Part shown: positions 52,184-61,216 of the stretch, piece after piece
Layout of the letters: every line of letters begins with the position of its first letter
How positions within the stretch are numbered: position 1 is the stretch's first letter
Source of the DNA: Streptomyces atroolivaceus
Lineage (GTDB): Bacteria; Actinomycetota; Actinomycetes; Streptomycetales; Streptomycetaceae
Length of the DNA stretch: 64,000 nt
Direction of reading: 5' to 3'
Assembly: GCF_000717025.1 (NCBI RefSeq)
Contig: NZ_JNXG01000021.1
Location: 62,001-126,000 of the forward strand
Program-made: the position numbers and the translations under genes
The notes under the pieces: model-generated
Seen by the model: the letters and a program-made list of their open reading frames with translations, nothing else
What the model was told of the DNA's origin: nothing
Database searches by the model: none

Positions 52184-52636
52184 ATGAATCTGCGGTCCAT
52201 GTCCCTCGCGCTCGTAGCCCTGCTGAGTACGGCCGGCTGCGTCTCCGTCCAGAGCGAAGGGGGGAGGCCGGCGCCCGCTGCCGTGCATTCCGGCAACGCT
52301 CCCGCCGCGCAGGCGTCGACGCCACCCACCGCGCCCCCGGCGGTCCACGACGCACTGGGGAAGGCCGAGGGGCAGCCGGAGCGCGCGAGCGGGAAGAAGC
52401 GGAAGGAGAAGGAGGAGGGGGTGCGCGCACCGGCCCGGCGCGCGGGGGCGGTCCCACCGCCGGTCCACCAGGACGCGCGGAACCAGCCGCGACGCGCGGC
52501 CCCCGCACTCCCCGAGCCGCCGCGCCGGCCGGGCACGCCCCGTCAGACCTACGACATGCGTACCGTCTGCGCGTCGGGCAAGGGGGTCGCGTCCGCCGAC
52601 GTCGTCGCCCTGTGCCGCACCGCGTACGGCCGTTGA
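52184..52636 (+). CDS. Putative lipoprotein, function unknown
   Basis: This 150-aa protein has a lipobox LSTAGC (Cys19), a long Pro/Ala/Lys-rich disordered region (about 20-118), and a short conserved-looking C-terminus with two cysteines (MRTVCASGKGVASADVVALCRTAYGR). This tail resembles short endings of Streptomyces secreted hypotheticals. It is likely anchored on the outer face of the membrane. No function is suggested. Confidence 0.65.
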   Translation: MNLRSMSLALVALLSTAGCVSVQSEGGRPAPAAVHSGNAPAAQASTPPTAPPAVHDALGKAEGQPERASGKKRKEKEEGVRAPARRAGAVPPPVHQDARNQPRRAAPALPEPPRRPGTPRQTYDMRTVCASGKGVASADVVALCRTAYGR

Positions 52637-52761
52637 CGGCGGGGGCCTCGAGGTGGGCGGGCGGCAGGCTCATGCCGCCGCGCACGTGGGCACCCGCGGC
52701 CCCTGGGTGGTCCGGCTGCGCCCTCCGGGTGGTACCTCTCGGCCGGGCGGCCACCGGAGTG

Positions 52762-53511
52762 TCACCCGCGCCGGCGTAGGTACGCCTCCAGCTCCGCGGC
52801 CCCGTTCAGCATCGCCCGCGCGCGGGCCGAGAGCCGACGGTGCCAGTCGCGCAGCGCGGTCTCCAGCGGTTCCAGGCCGCCGGCCGCCCGCACCTGCGCG
52901 ATCAGCGGCGCGATCTGCTCCAGCAGGTAGCCGCCCCGCCTGAGCTGGTGGGCCAGCCGGGCGTCCCGTACGTCGGCCTCGTCGTAGACGCGGTACCCGG
53001 TCCGCGGGTCACGGCGCGGGCGCACCAGTCCGGCGCGCTCCCATGCGCGCAGGGTCGCGGGCCGGATCCCGAGCTTCCCCGCCAGCGGCCCGATGAACGT
53101 GTCATCGGGCCGGGACGCCGCGGTCGGCCGGGATCCCGCACCGGGCCCGGACGCCGTGATGGGCCCCAGGTCGCGGAGTGCTCTCTCCACGGCCTGGAGG
53201 GTCCGCCGGTCGTCGGCCAGCTGGGCGTGACTCTCGTCGATGAGGCGGAAGGCGTCGTCGGACGTGCCCTGGTTCACGGCCCGCATGATCGACGTCGCCG
53301 TCCGGTGGCCGTGGCCCGGAACCAGCGCGAGAAACGCGCGCAGGGCGCCGTCGTGCAGCGAGGTGTAGGTGCGGTAGCCGTGGGGCGTGCGACCGGCAGC
53401 CGGAAGGATGCCGGCCGCCTCGTAGTTCCTGACCGCCTGCGTGGAAAGACCGTGGCCGCGCGCCAGGTCGACCGGTCTGAGTCGGTCACTGCTTTGAAGG
53501 TTTCTCCCCAT
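52762..53511 (-). CDS. Double-MerR transcriptional regulator (TioE-like)
   Basis: This 249-aa protein has two MerR-type winged helices. The first is at about 10-80 (RPVDLARGHGLSTQAVRNYEAAGILPAAGRTPHGYRTY), the second at about 135-200 (KLGIRPATLRAWERAGLVRPRRDPRTGYRVYDEADVRDARLAHQLRRGG). No metal-binding cysteines are present, so a small-molecule or drug effector is likelier. It diverges from an erythromycin-esterase-family gene with only 58 bp between starts. The ATG has no good Shine-Dalgarno; a leaderless transcript is possible. Confidence 0.85.
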   Translation of the reverse strand: MGRNLQSSDRLRPVDLARGHGLSTQAVRNYEAAGILPAAGRTPHGYRTYTSLHDGALRAFLALVPGHGHRTATSIMRAVNQGTSDDAFRLIDESHAQLADDRRTLQAVERALRDLGPITASGPGAGSRPTAASRPDDTFIGPLAGKLGIRPATLRAWERAGLVRPRRDPRTGYRVYDEADVRDARLAHQLRRGGYLLEQIAPLIAQVRAAGGLEPLETALRDWHRRLSARARAMLNGAAELEAYLRRRG

Positions 53512-53536
53512 CAGACCGACGATATCGCGGCAAAGC

Positions 53537-53564
53537 TTCAACCGAAGGTTCAACGATACCGTTG
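53537..53564. promoter_or_regulatory. Operator-like repeats between MerR-type and esterase genes
   Basis: AACC-GAA-GGTT (53540-53550) and CAAC-GATACC-GTTG (53551-53564) are inverted repeats. TTCAAC is also directly repeated at 53537 and 53549. They fill the 58-bp divergent spacer and end six bases before the esterase ATG. Binding by the double-MerR protein is inferred. Confidence 0.5.
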
Positions 53565-53569
53565 AGGTC

Positions 53570-54781
53570 ATGGTTACTGGCATCAAGGACACCACCCATG
53601 CCGTCGAGGCCGCCGCCGTCATGAGGCTGCTGCCGGCGAGGCCCCGGCTGCTCGCCCTGGGCGAGCCGACCCACGGCGAGGACACGCTGCTCGACCTGCG
53701 CAACCAGCTCTTCCGCCAGCTCGTCGAGCAGGAGGGGTTCCGGACGATCGCGATCGAGAGCGACTGCGTGATGGGCCTGGTCGTGGACGACTACGTCACC
53801 TCGGGCAAGGGCACCCTCGACCAGGTCATGGAGCAGGGGTTCAGCCATGGCTGGGGCGCCTACGGAGCCAACCGCGACCTCGTGCGCTGGATGCGCGCGT
53901 ACAACGACGGCCGGCCCGCGTCCGAGCGGTTGCGTTTCGCGGGCTTCGACGGCCCTGTGGAGATCACCGCCGCAGCGAGCCCACGGCAGGCCCTCAGCGC
54001 CCTGCACGGCTACCTGTCGGCCTGGACGGACGAGGCGCTGCTCCCCTGCACCGCGGAAAAGCTCGGCCAACTGCTCGGCAGCGACGGCCGATGGACAGAT
54101 CCCGCCGCGATGCTGGACCCGAGCCGGTCCGTGGGACAGTCGGCCGAGGCCGGCCGGCTGCGTCTGCTGGCCGACGATCTGGTGGCGCTGCTCGACGCGC
54201 AGACACCCCATCTGGTCACGGCGACGTCGCGGGAGGAGTGGGACCGGGCACGCCTCTACGGGCGCACCGCGACCGGTCTGCTGCGCTACCACCACTGGAT
54301 GGCCGACGCGTCATCGGCCCGGATGACCCGGCTGGTTGGCCTGCGGGACCAGATGATGGCCCACAACCTTCTCGCCGTCGCCGATCGTGGCCCGGCTCTC
54401 ATCCATGCCCACAACTCCCATCTCCAGCGGGCGAAGAGCTCGATGCGGATGGGCGGGACGCCGTTGGAGTGGTGGAGCGCCGGTGCGCTGGTGAGCGCCC
54501 GGCTCGGCGAGGAGTACGCCTTCGTGGCCACGGCCGTCGGCACGATCCGGCACCAGGGAGTGGACACCCCGCCGCCGGACACCGTCGAGGGCCTTCTGTA
54601 CGCGCTCCCCGAGGACCGCTGCGTGATCGACGCCCCGCGGCTCGCCGCCCTCCTCGGCGAAGCGCGCCCCGCGCCCCGCGTATCGCCCTGGTTCGGCTAC
54701 TCGGGCCTCGACCCGGCCCACCTGGCGGACAGCGAGGGGATCGTGTTCGTCAAGGACGTTCGGCAGAGCCCGGTGGGGTAG
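53570..54781 (+). CDS. Erythromycin-esterase (Ere)-family protein
   Basis: This is a 403-aa protein. The family motif LLALGEPTHGEDTLLDLRNQLFRQLVEQEGFRTIAIESD holds the proposed catalytic His and acidic residues. VYGANRDLVRWMR-like text (GAYGANRDLVRWMRAYNDGR), RFAGFDG and ALIHAHNSHLQRAKSSMRMGG also match. Characterised members open the macrolactone of erythromycin; many actinobacterial homologues have unknown substrates, including in succinoglycan-type and self-resistance contexts. Start at ATG 53570 with GAGG close by. Pairing with a MerR-type regulator suggests inducible resistance. Confidence 0.85.
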   Translation: MVTGIKDTTHAVEAAAVMRLLPARPRLLALGEPTHGEDTLLDLRNQLFRQLVEQEGFRTIAIESDCVMGLVVDDYVTSGKGTLDQVMEQGFSHGWGAYGANRDLVRWMRAYNDGRPASERLRFAGFDGPVEITAAASPRQALSALHGYLSAWTDEALLPCTAEKLGQLLGSDGRWTDPAAMLDPSRSVGQSAEAGRLRLLADDLVALLDAQTPHLVTATSREEWDRARLYGRTATGLLRYHHWMADASSARMTRLVGLRDQMMAHNLLAVADRGPALIHAHNSHLQRAKSSMRMGGTPLEWWSAGALVSARLGEEYAFVATAVGTIRHQGVDTPPPDTVEGLLYALPEDRCVIDAPRLAALLGEARPAPRVSPWFGYSGLDPAHLADSEGIVFVKDVRQSPVG

Positions 54782-54888
54782 TTGCCGCTACAGGGGGCGG
54801 TCGTGGCCGGGCGAGGGGCCTCGTCCGGGGACGGGGGACGGGAGTGAATACTGCGCGTGGACGCAGGAACGGATGAGGAGCGTGGACA

Positions 54889-55398
54889 GTGACCGGCGAC
54901 GATCGCACAGGACCGCCCGTGTTCGGAAGCGAACGCGACATGCTGCGGGCCTTCCTCGACTACCACCGCGCGACCCTCGCCTTGAAGTGCGAGGGCCTCA
55001 CCGACGAGGAGCTGCGCAGGCAGTCGATGCCGCCTTCCACGCTTTCGCTGCTCGGTCTGGTGCGGCACATGGCGGAGGTGGAGCGCGCTTGGTTCCGTCG
55101 GGCGTTCGAGGACAACGACGCGCCCATGGTCTGGTCCGACAGGGTCGACTTCCAGGCGGCGTACGACGCGAGCGCGTCGACCAGGGCCGAGGCGTTCGCG
55201 GCCTGGGAGGCCGAGGTGGAGAACTCGCGCCGTATCGAGCGGAAGGCCGAGTCCCTGGACCAGGCCGGATACCAGCCGAGATGGGGCGAGGAGGTGTCGC
55301 TGCGGATGGTGATGATGCACGTGCTCCTCGAGTACGGCCGCCACAACGGGCACGCGGACTTCCTGCGTGAGGGCGTCGACGGGACTGTGGGCGCCTGA
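54889..55398 (+). CDS. DinB-family (DUF664) protein
   Basis: This 169-aa four-helix-bundle protein has SERDMLRAFLDYHRATLALKCEGLTDEELRRQSMPPSTLSLLGLVRHMAEVERAWFR, with the first metal-ligand His in RHMAEVE. Later it has MVMMHVLLEYGRHNGHADFLRE with the remaining His ligands. Related enzymes are thiol-dependent (mycothiol or bacillithiol) transferases. GTG start after GAGCGTGGACA. Whether it is an active S-transferase is unknown. Confidence 0.88.
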   Translation: MTGDDRTGPPVFGSERDMLRAFLDYHRATLALKCEGLTDEELRRQSMPPSTLSLLGLVRHMAEVERAWFRRAFEDNDAPMVWSDRVDFQAAYDASASTRAEAFAAWEAEVENSRRIERKAESLDQAGYQPRWGEEVSLRMVMMHVLLEYGRHNGHADFLREGVDGTVGA

Positions 55399-55744
55399 GC
55401 CCGCAGCAGCACCTGCCCCAGCGGCCCGGCCACAACGAGCGGCTGCCGCGGTCGGGTACCTCGCCCCCACGCCGGGCCGGGGCACCACGCCGCGGGCCGT
55501 CGGTGTACGGGTGGTGGACTCCACGCGGGGCGATTTCCAGCGTGTCCGGCCCGGCTCAGGCCTGCCCGGACGGGGGCTCCGTGCGGGTGACCCGCCAGGT
55601 CCTCGCGCCCGTCGGCGCCGCTTCGAGGGCCGGCCCGGCCTGACCACGGCGGTAGGACGACCGTACCCGAGCCCACCGTTCACGATCATCGATCGCCTTG
55701 GAACCGATCACCCGGGCCGAGGCCGTCCGCCTACACTGACGCGC
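55399..55744. other. Intergenic region, no gene seen
   Basis: This is 346 bp between the DinB and VOC genes on the same strand. I see only shadow frames and short imperfect GC-rich inverted repeats. A promoter for the VOC gene is expected in the last 60 bp. Confidence 0.35.
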
Positions 55745-56128
55745 ATGGCATGCCGCATCAGTGAGCTGGTCATCGACGTCGCCGACCCCGAGCGGCTCGC
55801 CGCGTTCTGGAGCGAGGTCCTCGGCTACGTCGAACTCGGCCGGGAGGACGACGGAAGCATCGAGATCGGGCCGCCCGACGCCGGCTTCGGTGGCCCGCAG
55901 CCCACACTCGTCCTCAGCCCCAGCAGCTCCCCACGGACCGGGAAGCTCCCACTGCACATCGACGTCAACGCCACCGACCGTGACCAGAACGCCGAGTTGG
56001 AGCGGCTGCTCGCTCTCGGGGCCAGGCCCGCCGACGTCGGCCAGACCGGCACCGAGAGCTGGCACGTCCTGGCCGACCCGGAAGGCAACGAGTTCTGTCT
56101 CCTGCGCACCCGGCTCCAGCCCCTCTGA
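55745..56128 (+). CDS. VOC-family (glyoxalase/bleomycin-resistance-like) protein
   Basis: This 127-aa protein has paired beta-alpha-beta-beta-beta modules: ISELVIDVADPERLAAFWSEVLGY, then KLPLHIDVNATDRDQNAELERLLALGARPADVGQ and SWHVLADPEGNEFCLL. The DPEGNEFCLL ending is the classic VOC C-terminus with the metal-ligand Glu. It may bind a drug or metabolise a small molecule; function unknown. Confidence 0.88.
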   Translation: MACRISELVIDVADPERLAAFWSEVLGYVELGREDDGSIEIGPPDAGFGGPQPTLVLSPSSSPRTGKLPLHIDVNATDRDQNAELERLLALGARPADVGQTGTESWHVLADPEGNEFCLLRTRLQPL

Positions 56129-56705
56129 CCGGGTGTGTCCTGGCGCCGGGCCGCCCGGCCTCCAGGCATGCCGGAGGGCCGTCCGCCGGTGCAGGCGCCG
56201 GCCGTTCGCGCGGATGCGCTCCGAACGCCGGGGCGGACGGCTCCCGTAGCGCTCCGGCGCCGTCCGTCAGACGACCTGCCGAGCCCCCGGGTCCTCACCT
56301 CAGGCCCCGACCGGGGGCGTGACGCCGTCATGGGCGGCCTCGGAAGTGTCGGAGCTCCGGCGCCGCCGAGGAGCACGTACGGTGTTCCCCGGCATCCTGC
56401 CGTCCCCCCGCCCCGCAGTCCGCCGGCCGGCCCCTGAGCCGCCCGCCACGAAGCCGGCGAAAGGGCGAAGTCGCACGGGTCCTCGGTGGCGCCCTCGGCC
56501 CGGCGGCCGAGGGCGCGGACCCGCGACGACAGCGTGAACCAGCCATTTGATGCCACTCCGCGCCCCCGTGCGCGCACTTTCGCAGTCGGATGCTTGATTT
56601 TGTTCGTAACACGGTTCCTTCGAGCATCTATTGACATGTGACTGGCGTCACGGCCAGAGTCGTCCCCGCCAGTGCCGCCGGTCACGCATCGAGGAGTGTC
56701 TCGCC
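56129..56705. promoter_or_regulatory. Long non-coding region upstream of the GH109-like gene
   Basis: This is 577 bp without a credible gene. In its last part, TTGACA (56631-56636) is followed at once by GTGAC-TGGC-GTCAC (56638-56651), a perfect inverted repeat, in a more AT-rich pocket (56585-56640). This looks like a promoter -35 with an overlapping operator, but no good -10 follows. Confidence 0.35.
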
Positions 56706-58151
56706 ATGCCCGAAATCCCCACCGTCGCACGCCGTTCGCTACTCGGAGGCACGCTGGCCACGGGAGCCGTCGTGGCCGGCCTCGGGTCAGCCACCGGAGC
56801 GGCCGCGGCCACGAGTGCGCCGCCGTCGGCGGCGGATGCGGCGGCCCCCGGCCGCCGCCCCGGCCAGAAGTCGATGATCAACGTGCCGTTCGAGCCGTAC
56901 AAGACCGTCCGAGTCGGCGTGATCGGGCTCGGTAACCGGGGCTCCGGGATGACCACGGGCTGGTCCGTCATTCCCGGATGCGTCGTCACGGCCGTGTGCG
57001 ACATGCGAACCGACCGCGTCAGACGCACGGCCGACGGTCTGGTGGCCGACGGCAGGCCCCGCCCCGCGGAATACGGCGGATCGGCGGACGCGTACGCCAG
57101 GATGCTGCGGCGCGACGACATCGATCTCGTCTACATCGCCACCCCGTGGGAGTTCCACTACGAACAGGGCAAGGCCGCGCTCCTGTCCGGAAAGCACGTC
57201 GTGGTCGAACTGCCCGTCGCCACGGAACTGCGCGAGCTGTGGGATCTCGTGGACACCTCGGAGCGCACCCGCAAGAACCTGATGCTGTCGGAGAACTGCA
57301 GTTACGGCCGCAACGAGCTGGCCATGCTCAGGATGGCGCACGAGGGTCTCTTCGGCGACGTCACGAACGGCCACGGCGGCTACCTGCACGACCTGCGCGA
57401 ACTGCTCTTCTCCGACACGTACTACACCGACGCCTGGCGCCGGCTCTGGCACACCCGGAGCACCGCCTCCTTCTACGCCATGCACGGCCTGGCGCCGATC
57501 GCCGCAGCCATGGACATCAACCGCGGCGACCGCATGACGACGCTGAAAGCCACAGCGACCGCACCGAAGGGGCTCGCCGACTACCGGGAGCGCTTCGTAC
57601 CCAAGTCGCACCCTTCGTGGCGTGAGACGTACGTCAACGGCGACCTGGTCAGCTGCGCGATCGAGACGGCCAGGGGCAGGACCATCAGAGCCGAACACGA
57701 CGTGAGTTCGCCCCGCCCGTACAGCCGCATCAACACGCTAGCCGGCAGCCGCGGCATCTTCGAGGACTACGTGGGAACGTCGGCGACCGGCGGACGCGTC
57801 TACATCGAGCCGGACCACAGCGGCCACTCCTGGCGGGACTTCGACACGTACCGCAAGGAGTTCGACCACTGGCTTTGGAAGAAGATCGGGGACGACGCCG
57901 CGAACAACGGCGGCCACGGCGGTATGGACTACGTCCTCCAGTGGCGCACGGTGCAGCTCATGCGCGCGGGGCTGGTACCGGACATCGACGTGTACGACTC
58001 GGCCTCCTGGTGCGCCCCGGTCCCGCTGAGTGTCATGTCCCTGGAAGGCAAGGGCCGCCCGGTCGCCTTCCCGGATTTCACTCGCGGCAGCTGGGTCAAC
58101 CACCGCGCCGGCCTCGATTCGCGCAGCACGGACATGCCGCCGGTCTCCTGA
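56706..58151 (+). CDS. Exported Gfo/Idh/MocA protein, GH109 (alpha-N-acetylgalactosaminidase)-like
   Basis: This 481-aa protein has an N-terminal Tat-type signal (ARRSLLGGTLATGAVVAGLG, residues 8-27), consistent with export of a folded NAD-binding protein. The Rossmann motif is VGVIGLGNRGSGM, followed by DLVYIATPWEFHYEQG. The GH109 signature His lies in GGYLHDLRELLF (His228), and WRRLWHTRSTASFYAMHGLAPI and DYVLQWRTVQLMRAG match the family. GH109 enzymes use tightly bound NAD and a transient 3-keto step to remove alpha-GalNAc. Other glycosides are possible substrates. Confidence 0.85.
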   Translation: MPEIPTVARRSLLGGTLATGAVVAGLGSATGAAAATSAPPSAADAAAPGRRPGQKSMINVPFEPYKTVRVGVIGLGNRGSGMTTGWSVIPGCVVTAVCDMRTDRVRRTADGLVADGRPRPAEYGGSADAYARMLRRDDIDLVYIATPWEFHYEQGKAALLSGKHVVVELPVATELRELWDLVDTSERTRKNLMLSENCSYGRNELAMLRMAHEGLFGDVTNGHGGYLHDLRELLFSDTYYTDAWRRLWHTRSTASFYAMHGLAPIAAAMDINRGDRMTTLKATATAPKGLADYRERFVPKSHPSWRETYVNGDLVSCAIETARGRTIRAEHDVSSPRPYSRINTLAGSRGIFEDYVGTSATGGRVYIEPDHSGHSWRDFDTYRKEFDHWLWKKIGDDAANNGGHGGMDYVLQWRTVQLMRAGLVPDIDVYDSASWCAPVPLSVMSLEGKGRPVAFPDFTRGSWVNHRAGLDSRSTDMPPVS

Positions 58152-58225
58152 CCTCCGTCGTCCGCGCTCGCTGCTCGGGAGGCGGGCGACGCGTGCCGTA
58201 GCGGCGCTCCCGGAACCCTGACCGT

Positions 58226-58253
58226 GGCGGTCGCGTCAGTCGGCGCGACCGCC
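58226..58253 (+). terminator. Terminator after the GH109-like gene
   Basis: A perfect 10-bp stem (58226-58235 with 58244-58253) with an 8-nt loop, 75 bp after the stop. Confidence 0.6.
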
Positions 58254-58425
58254 CTCCTCCCGGCCAATGGTCGATGGGTGGTACACATTCCAGCGGATCG
58301 AGTGGGCCAATGGCTCAGTCTCCTGGGCAACTGTTGAGCCACCAGTCGAAAGCATGGTCTGATGTCCCCGTCGATGGCGCTGCGGATTCCGTGGCGCCCT
58401 TTTTCATGAGAAGGGGCGGGCAGCT

Positions 58426-59940
58426 GTGCTGAAGAGGGCGTTCGTGGCTCCGGATCCGGGGCGGCACCGGCTGCGCCACGCGACCAGGGCCGTCCTCGGT
58501 ATCGGACTGGCCGTCATCGTGTGCGGCCTCGCCGGTCACTCCCTCGCCGGAGCCATCACCGGCGGGCTCGCGGCCCTGCTGGCCCTCTTCACGGTGACCG
58601 ACCCCACCGTGCGCGGTCAGGCGGTGACGACGGCGCTCCTGCCCGTCGCGGGCCTTCCCGTGCTCGCCCTGGCCGCCGGGCTGCACGACCTCCCGGTGGC
58701 GCGTGACCTCGCCTTCCTTGCCGTCATGGGTGTGGGCGTCTACGCCCGGCGGTGGGGGCCGCGCGGCCACTCGCTCGGGGTGTTCGCCTTCATGGCGTTC
58801 TTCATCACCCAGTTCCTCCACACTCTGCCGGGGCAGCTCCCCGAGCTGTACTCCGCCGTCCTGCTCTCGCTGCTCGTCTCCTCGGTCGTCCGCTTCGGCC
58901 TCTGGTGCTACGAGCGAACGCAGCCCGCCGCCGCCGTGCTCGCTCCTGTCGCCGGGCGAGGGCTGGCCCGGGCGACCACGCGGCAGGCGGTCCAGGCGAC
59001 CGCGGGGGGAGCGCTCGCACTGCTGGCCGGACAGTTCCTCTCCGGCGACCGCTGGTACTGGGCCGTGGGGGCCACCTGGTGGGTCTTCGTCAACACGACC
59101 TCCCGGGGCGAGACGCTGGTCCGTGGATTCCGCCGGGTCCTGGGGACGCTCGCGGGCATCCCCATCGGTCTGGCCGTCATCGCTCCGCTGCACGGAGCGG
59201 CCGTGCCCTCCGCGGTCCTGGTGGCGCTCGGCGTCTTCGGCATCTTCTACACGGCGGCCGTTTCGTACACCTGGATGATGTTCTCGGTGACCGTCCTGGC
59301 GGGGACGCTCTACGGGCTGCTCGGGGTCCTCGATCCCGCTCTGCTCGCGCTGCGCCTCGTGGAGACCGGCGTCGGGGCGCTCGGCGCGATGGTGGCGGTG
59401 CTCCTCGTCCTGCCGGTCACGACCCACGCCACGACCGACGCCTGGATCCAGCGGGCCCTGCGCTGCGTGCACGCCTGCACCGCGGAGGCCGCCGCACGGC
59501 TCGCGGGCTCGGCGACCGCCGACCCCGCTCCCCGCGTCGCCGAACTGGAAGCGCTCCTCGGGCGGGTACGGCTGTCGCTCGCCCCGCTCGTACATCCGCT
59601 GAGTCCGTTCCGCGCCCGTAAGGCACGGGCCGGGCAGGTGCTGGCGCTGCTCGACGTCTGCGTACGCGAGGTGCGGGGTCTGGCGTCCGTGGCAGCGGAT
59701 CCGGAGGCCTCCCACGACGCCCGGCTGGCCGCCGCCTGCTGGCGGGTGGAAGCCTCGGTGGAGGCGCTGACGGCTCCCGTACGGCGAAGGCCCGGCGCTG
59801 CTGCGGCCTCCGCCGGAGTTCTGCCGCCCGTCGGCGTCGCGGAACCGGCGCTCGCCCATCTGCACAGCCTCGAACGAGCGCTCGCCGAACTCGCCGCCCC
59901 TCTGCACAGCTCCCCCCGCGCTCCGCTGATCGGCGCCTGA
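58426..59940 (+). CDS. FUSC-family (aromatic-acid-exporter-like) inner-membrane protein
   Basis: This 504-aa protein has two bundles of hydrophobic helices (about 20-170 and 185-345). The second has the FUSC-like signature DRWYWAVGATWWVFVNTTSRGETLVRGFRRVLGTLAGIPIGL. A C-terminal cytoplasmic helical domain follows (about 350-504). Relatives include AaeB and fusaric-acid-resistance pumps that export aromatic acids. GTG start. The short form lacks a partner membrane-fusion protein, as usual in Gram-positives. Substrate unknown. Confidence 0.85.
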   Translation: MLKRAFVAPDPGRHRLRHATRAVLGIGLAVIVCGLAGHSLAGAITGGLAALLALFTVTDPTVRGQAVTTALLPVAGLPVLALAAGLHDLPVARDLAFLAVMGVGVYARRWGPRGHSLGVFAFMAFFITQFLHTLPGQLPELYSAVLLSLLVSSVVRFGLWCYERTQPAAAVLAPVAGRGLARATTRQAVQATAGGALALLAGQFLSGDRWYWAVGATWWVFVNTTSRGETLVRGFRRVLGTLAGIPIGLAVIAPLHGAAVPSAVLVALGVFGIFYTAAVSYTWMMFSVTVLAGTLYGLLGVLDPALLALRLVETGVGALGAMVAVLLVLPVTTHATTDAWIQRALRCVHACTAEAAARLAGSATADPAPRVAELEALLGRVRLSLAPLVHPLSPFRARKARAGQVLALLDVCVREVRGLASVAADPEASHDARLAAACWRVEASVEALTAPVRRRPGAAAASAGVLPPVGVAEPALAHLHSLERALAELAAPLHSSPRAPLIGA

Positions 59941-59957
59941 CTCCCTCCTCGGCCGTT

Positions 59958-59969
59958 TGGTCCGGACCA
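59958..59969. promoter_or_regulatory. 12-bp palindrome upstream of the lactonase gene
   Basis: TGGTCCGGACCA is a perfect palindrome between the exporter stop and the lactonase start (63 bp upstream). It may be an operator. Confidence 0.3.
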
Positions 59970-60031
59970 GGAAACGCTGCCTGCTACCGTCGGCCGGGAA
60001 GATCGTGACGGACGCGAAGAGGGGTAGCGCG

Positions 60032-61102
60032 ATGGGCGCCGACCATGCAAAGCGGGCTTTCATAGGGTCGTTCACCTCGGCGGGCGGCCGTGGTATCAGC
60101 GTCGCCGCCGTCGACCGGGACACCGGGGCACTGTCCGTGCTCGCGTCCACGGACGCCGTGGCCGACCCGTCGTTCCTCGCGGTCGGCCACGCTACCGGGA
60201 CGGGTGGGACCGTGCTGTACGCGGTCAGTGAGACCTCGGACGGTGCCGCGGCGGCCTTCGGCATCGACGACGACGGCACGCCGCGGCTGATCGGCGAGGC
60301 GCGACCGGTCGGCGGGAGCGGTCCCACGCATCTGGCGCTGGCGGCGGGACATCTGCTCACGGCCAACTACGGCTCCGGCAGTGTCACCGCTCTCCCCCTG
60401 CGGGACGACGGCTCGCCCGGCCCGGCTTCCGGCGTGCTGCGGCACGAGGGCCGTGGTCCTGACGAAGGCCGCCAGTCGGAGCCGCACGCGCACCAGGTGC
60501 TGGCCGACCCCTCGGGAAACTGGGTCCTGAGCGTGGACCTCGGCACGGATTCCGTACGCGTCTGCGCCCTCGACCCCGCTACCGGATCCCTGCGGCTGCA
60601 CGCCGAGACGGCGCTGCGACCGGGAGTCGGACCACGCCATCTGGCCTTTCACCCGTCAGGGGGACACGTCTACGTCCTGAACGAGCTGGAGCCGACGGTC
60701 ACGGTGTGCCGCTGGGACGCGGCCGGAGGCCTGCTCGAACCGCTGGGGGAGACGCATGTGCTGCCGCAGGACCACGACGAAGGTGAGAACGTGCGTACGT
60801 ACCCGTCGGAGGTCGTGGTCTCGCGCGACGGACGGTTCCTGTGGACCGCCAATCGCGGGCACGACAGCATCTCCGTCCTCACGCTCGACGAGGCGGCGGA
60901 GAAGCCCGTCCTGGTGGCGGCCGTGGGCTGCGGCGGACGCTGGCCCCGCGATATGACCCTCGACCCGACCGGACAGTGGCTGTACGTCGCCAACGAGCAC
61001 TCCGGGAACGTCAGCTGGTTCGCCGTCGACGCGGAGACCGGTGTCCCGGCGCACGCGGGCTCCACCGAGGTCCCGGCCGCCTCCTGCGTGGTCTTCGCCT
61101 GA
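60032..61102 (+). CDS. Beta-propeller lactonase (YbhE/6-phosphogluconolactonase-like)
   Basis: This 356-aa protein has a seven-bladed-propeller lactonase fold: FIGSFTSAGGRGISVAAVDRDTGALSVL, VLYAVSE, HLLTANYGSGSVTALPL, EPHAHQVLADPSGNWVLSVDLGTDSVRVC, GPRHLAFHPSGGHVYVLNELEPTVTVCRWD and PRDMTLDPTGQWLYVANEHSGNVSWF. The His and Arg in SEPHAHQ and GPRHLAFHP match the proposed active site. It could hydrolyse 6-phosphogluconolactone or another sugar lactone. ATG follows GAAGAGGGG. Confidence 0.88.
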   Translation: MGADHAKRAFIGSFTSAGGRGISVAAVDRDTGALSVLASTDAVADPSFLAVGHATGTGGTVLYAVSETSDGAAAAFGIDDDGTPRLIGEARPVGGSGPTHLALAAGHLLTANYGSGSVTALPLRDDGSPGPASGVLRHEGRGPDEGRQSEPHAHQVLADPSGNWVLSVDLGTDSVRVCALDPATGSLRLHAETALRPGVGPRHLAFHPSGGHVYVLNELEPTVTVCRWDAAGGLLEPLGETHVLPQDHDEGENVRTYPSEVVVSRDGRFLWTANRGHDSISVLTLDEAAEKPVLVAAVGCGGRWPRDMTLDPTGQWLYVANEHSGNVSWFAVDAETGVPAHAGSTEVPAASCVVFA

Positions 61103-61107
61103 CGCCT

Positions 61108-61134
61108 TCTCGCGGGCCCGGGTGGCCCGCGAGA
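61108..61134 (+). terminator. Terminator of the lactonase gene
   Basis: A perfect 11-bp stem (61108-61118 with 61124-61134) with a 5-nt loop begins 6 bp after the stop codon. Confidence 0.8.
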
Positions 61135-61164
61135 TCGGCGTACGGGCAGCCGCCCGCGACGGCG

Positions 61165-61200
61165 GGAGGCGCGGACCGGCGAGGACCGGTCCGCGCCTCC
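61165..61200. terminator. Second hairpin, probably bidirectional, between convergent genes
   Basis: A perfect 15-bp stem (61165-61179 with 61186-61200) with a 6-nt loop lies 16 bp from the stop of the leftward CbiX-like gene. It faces the rightward terminator at 61108-61134. Confidence 0.8.
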
Positions 61201-61216
61201 GTCGTCCTGGCGCGGC

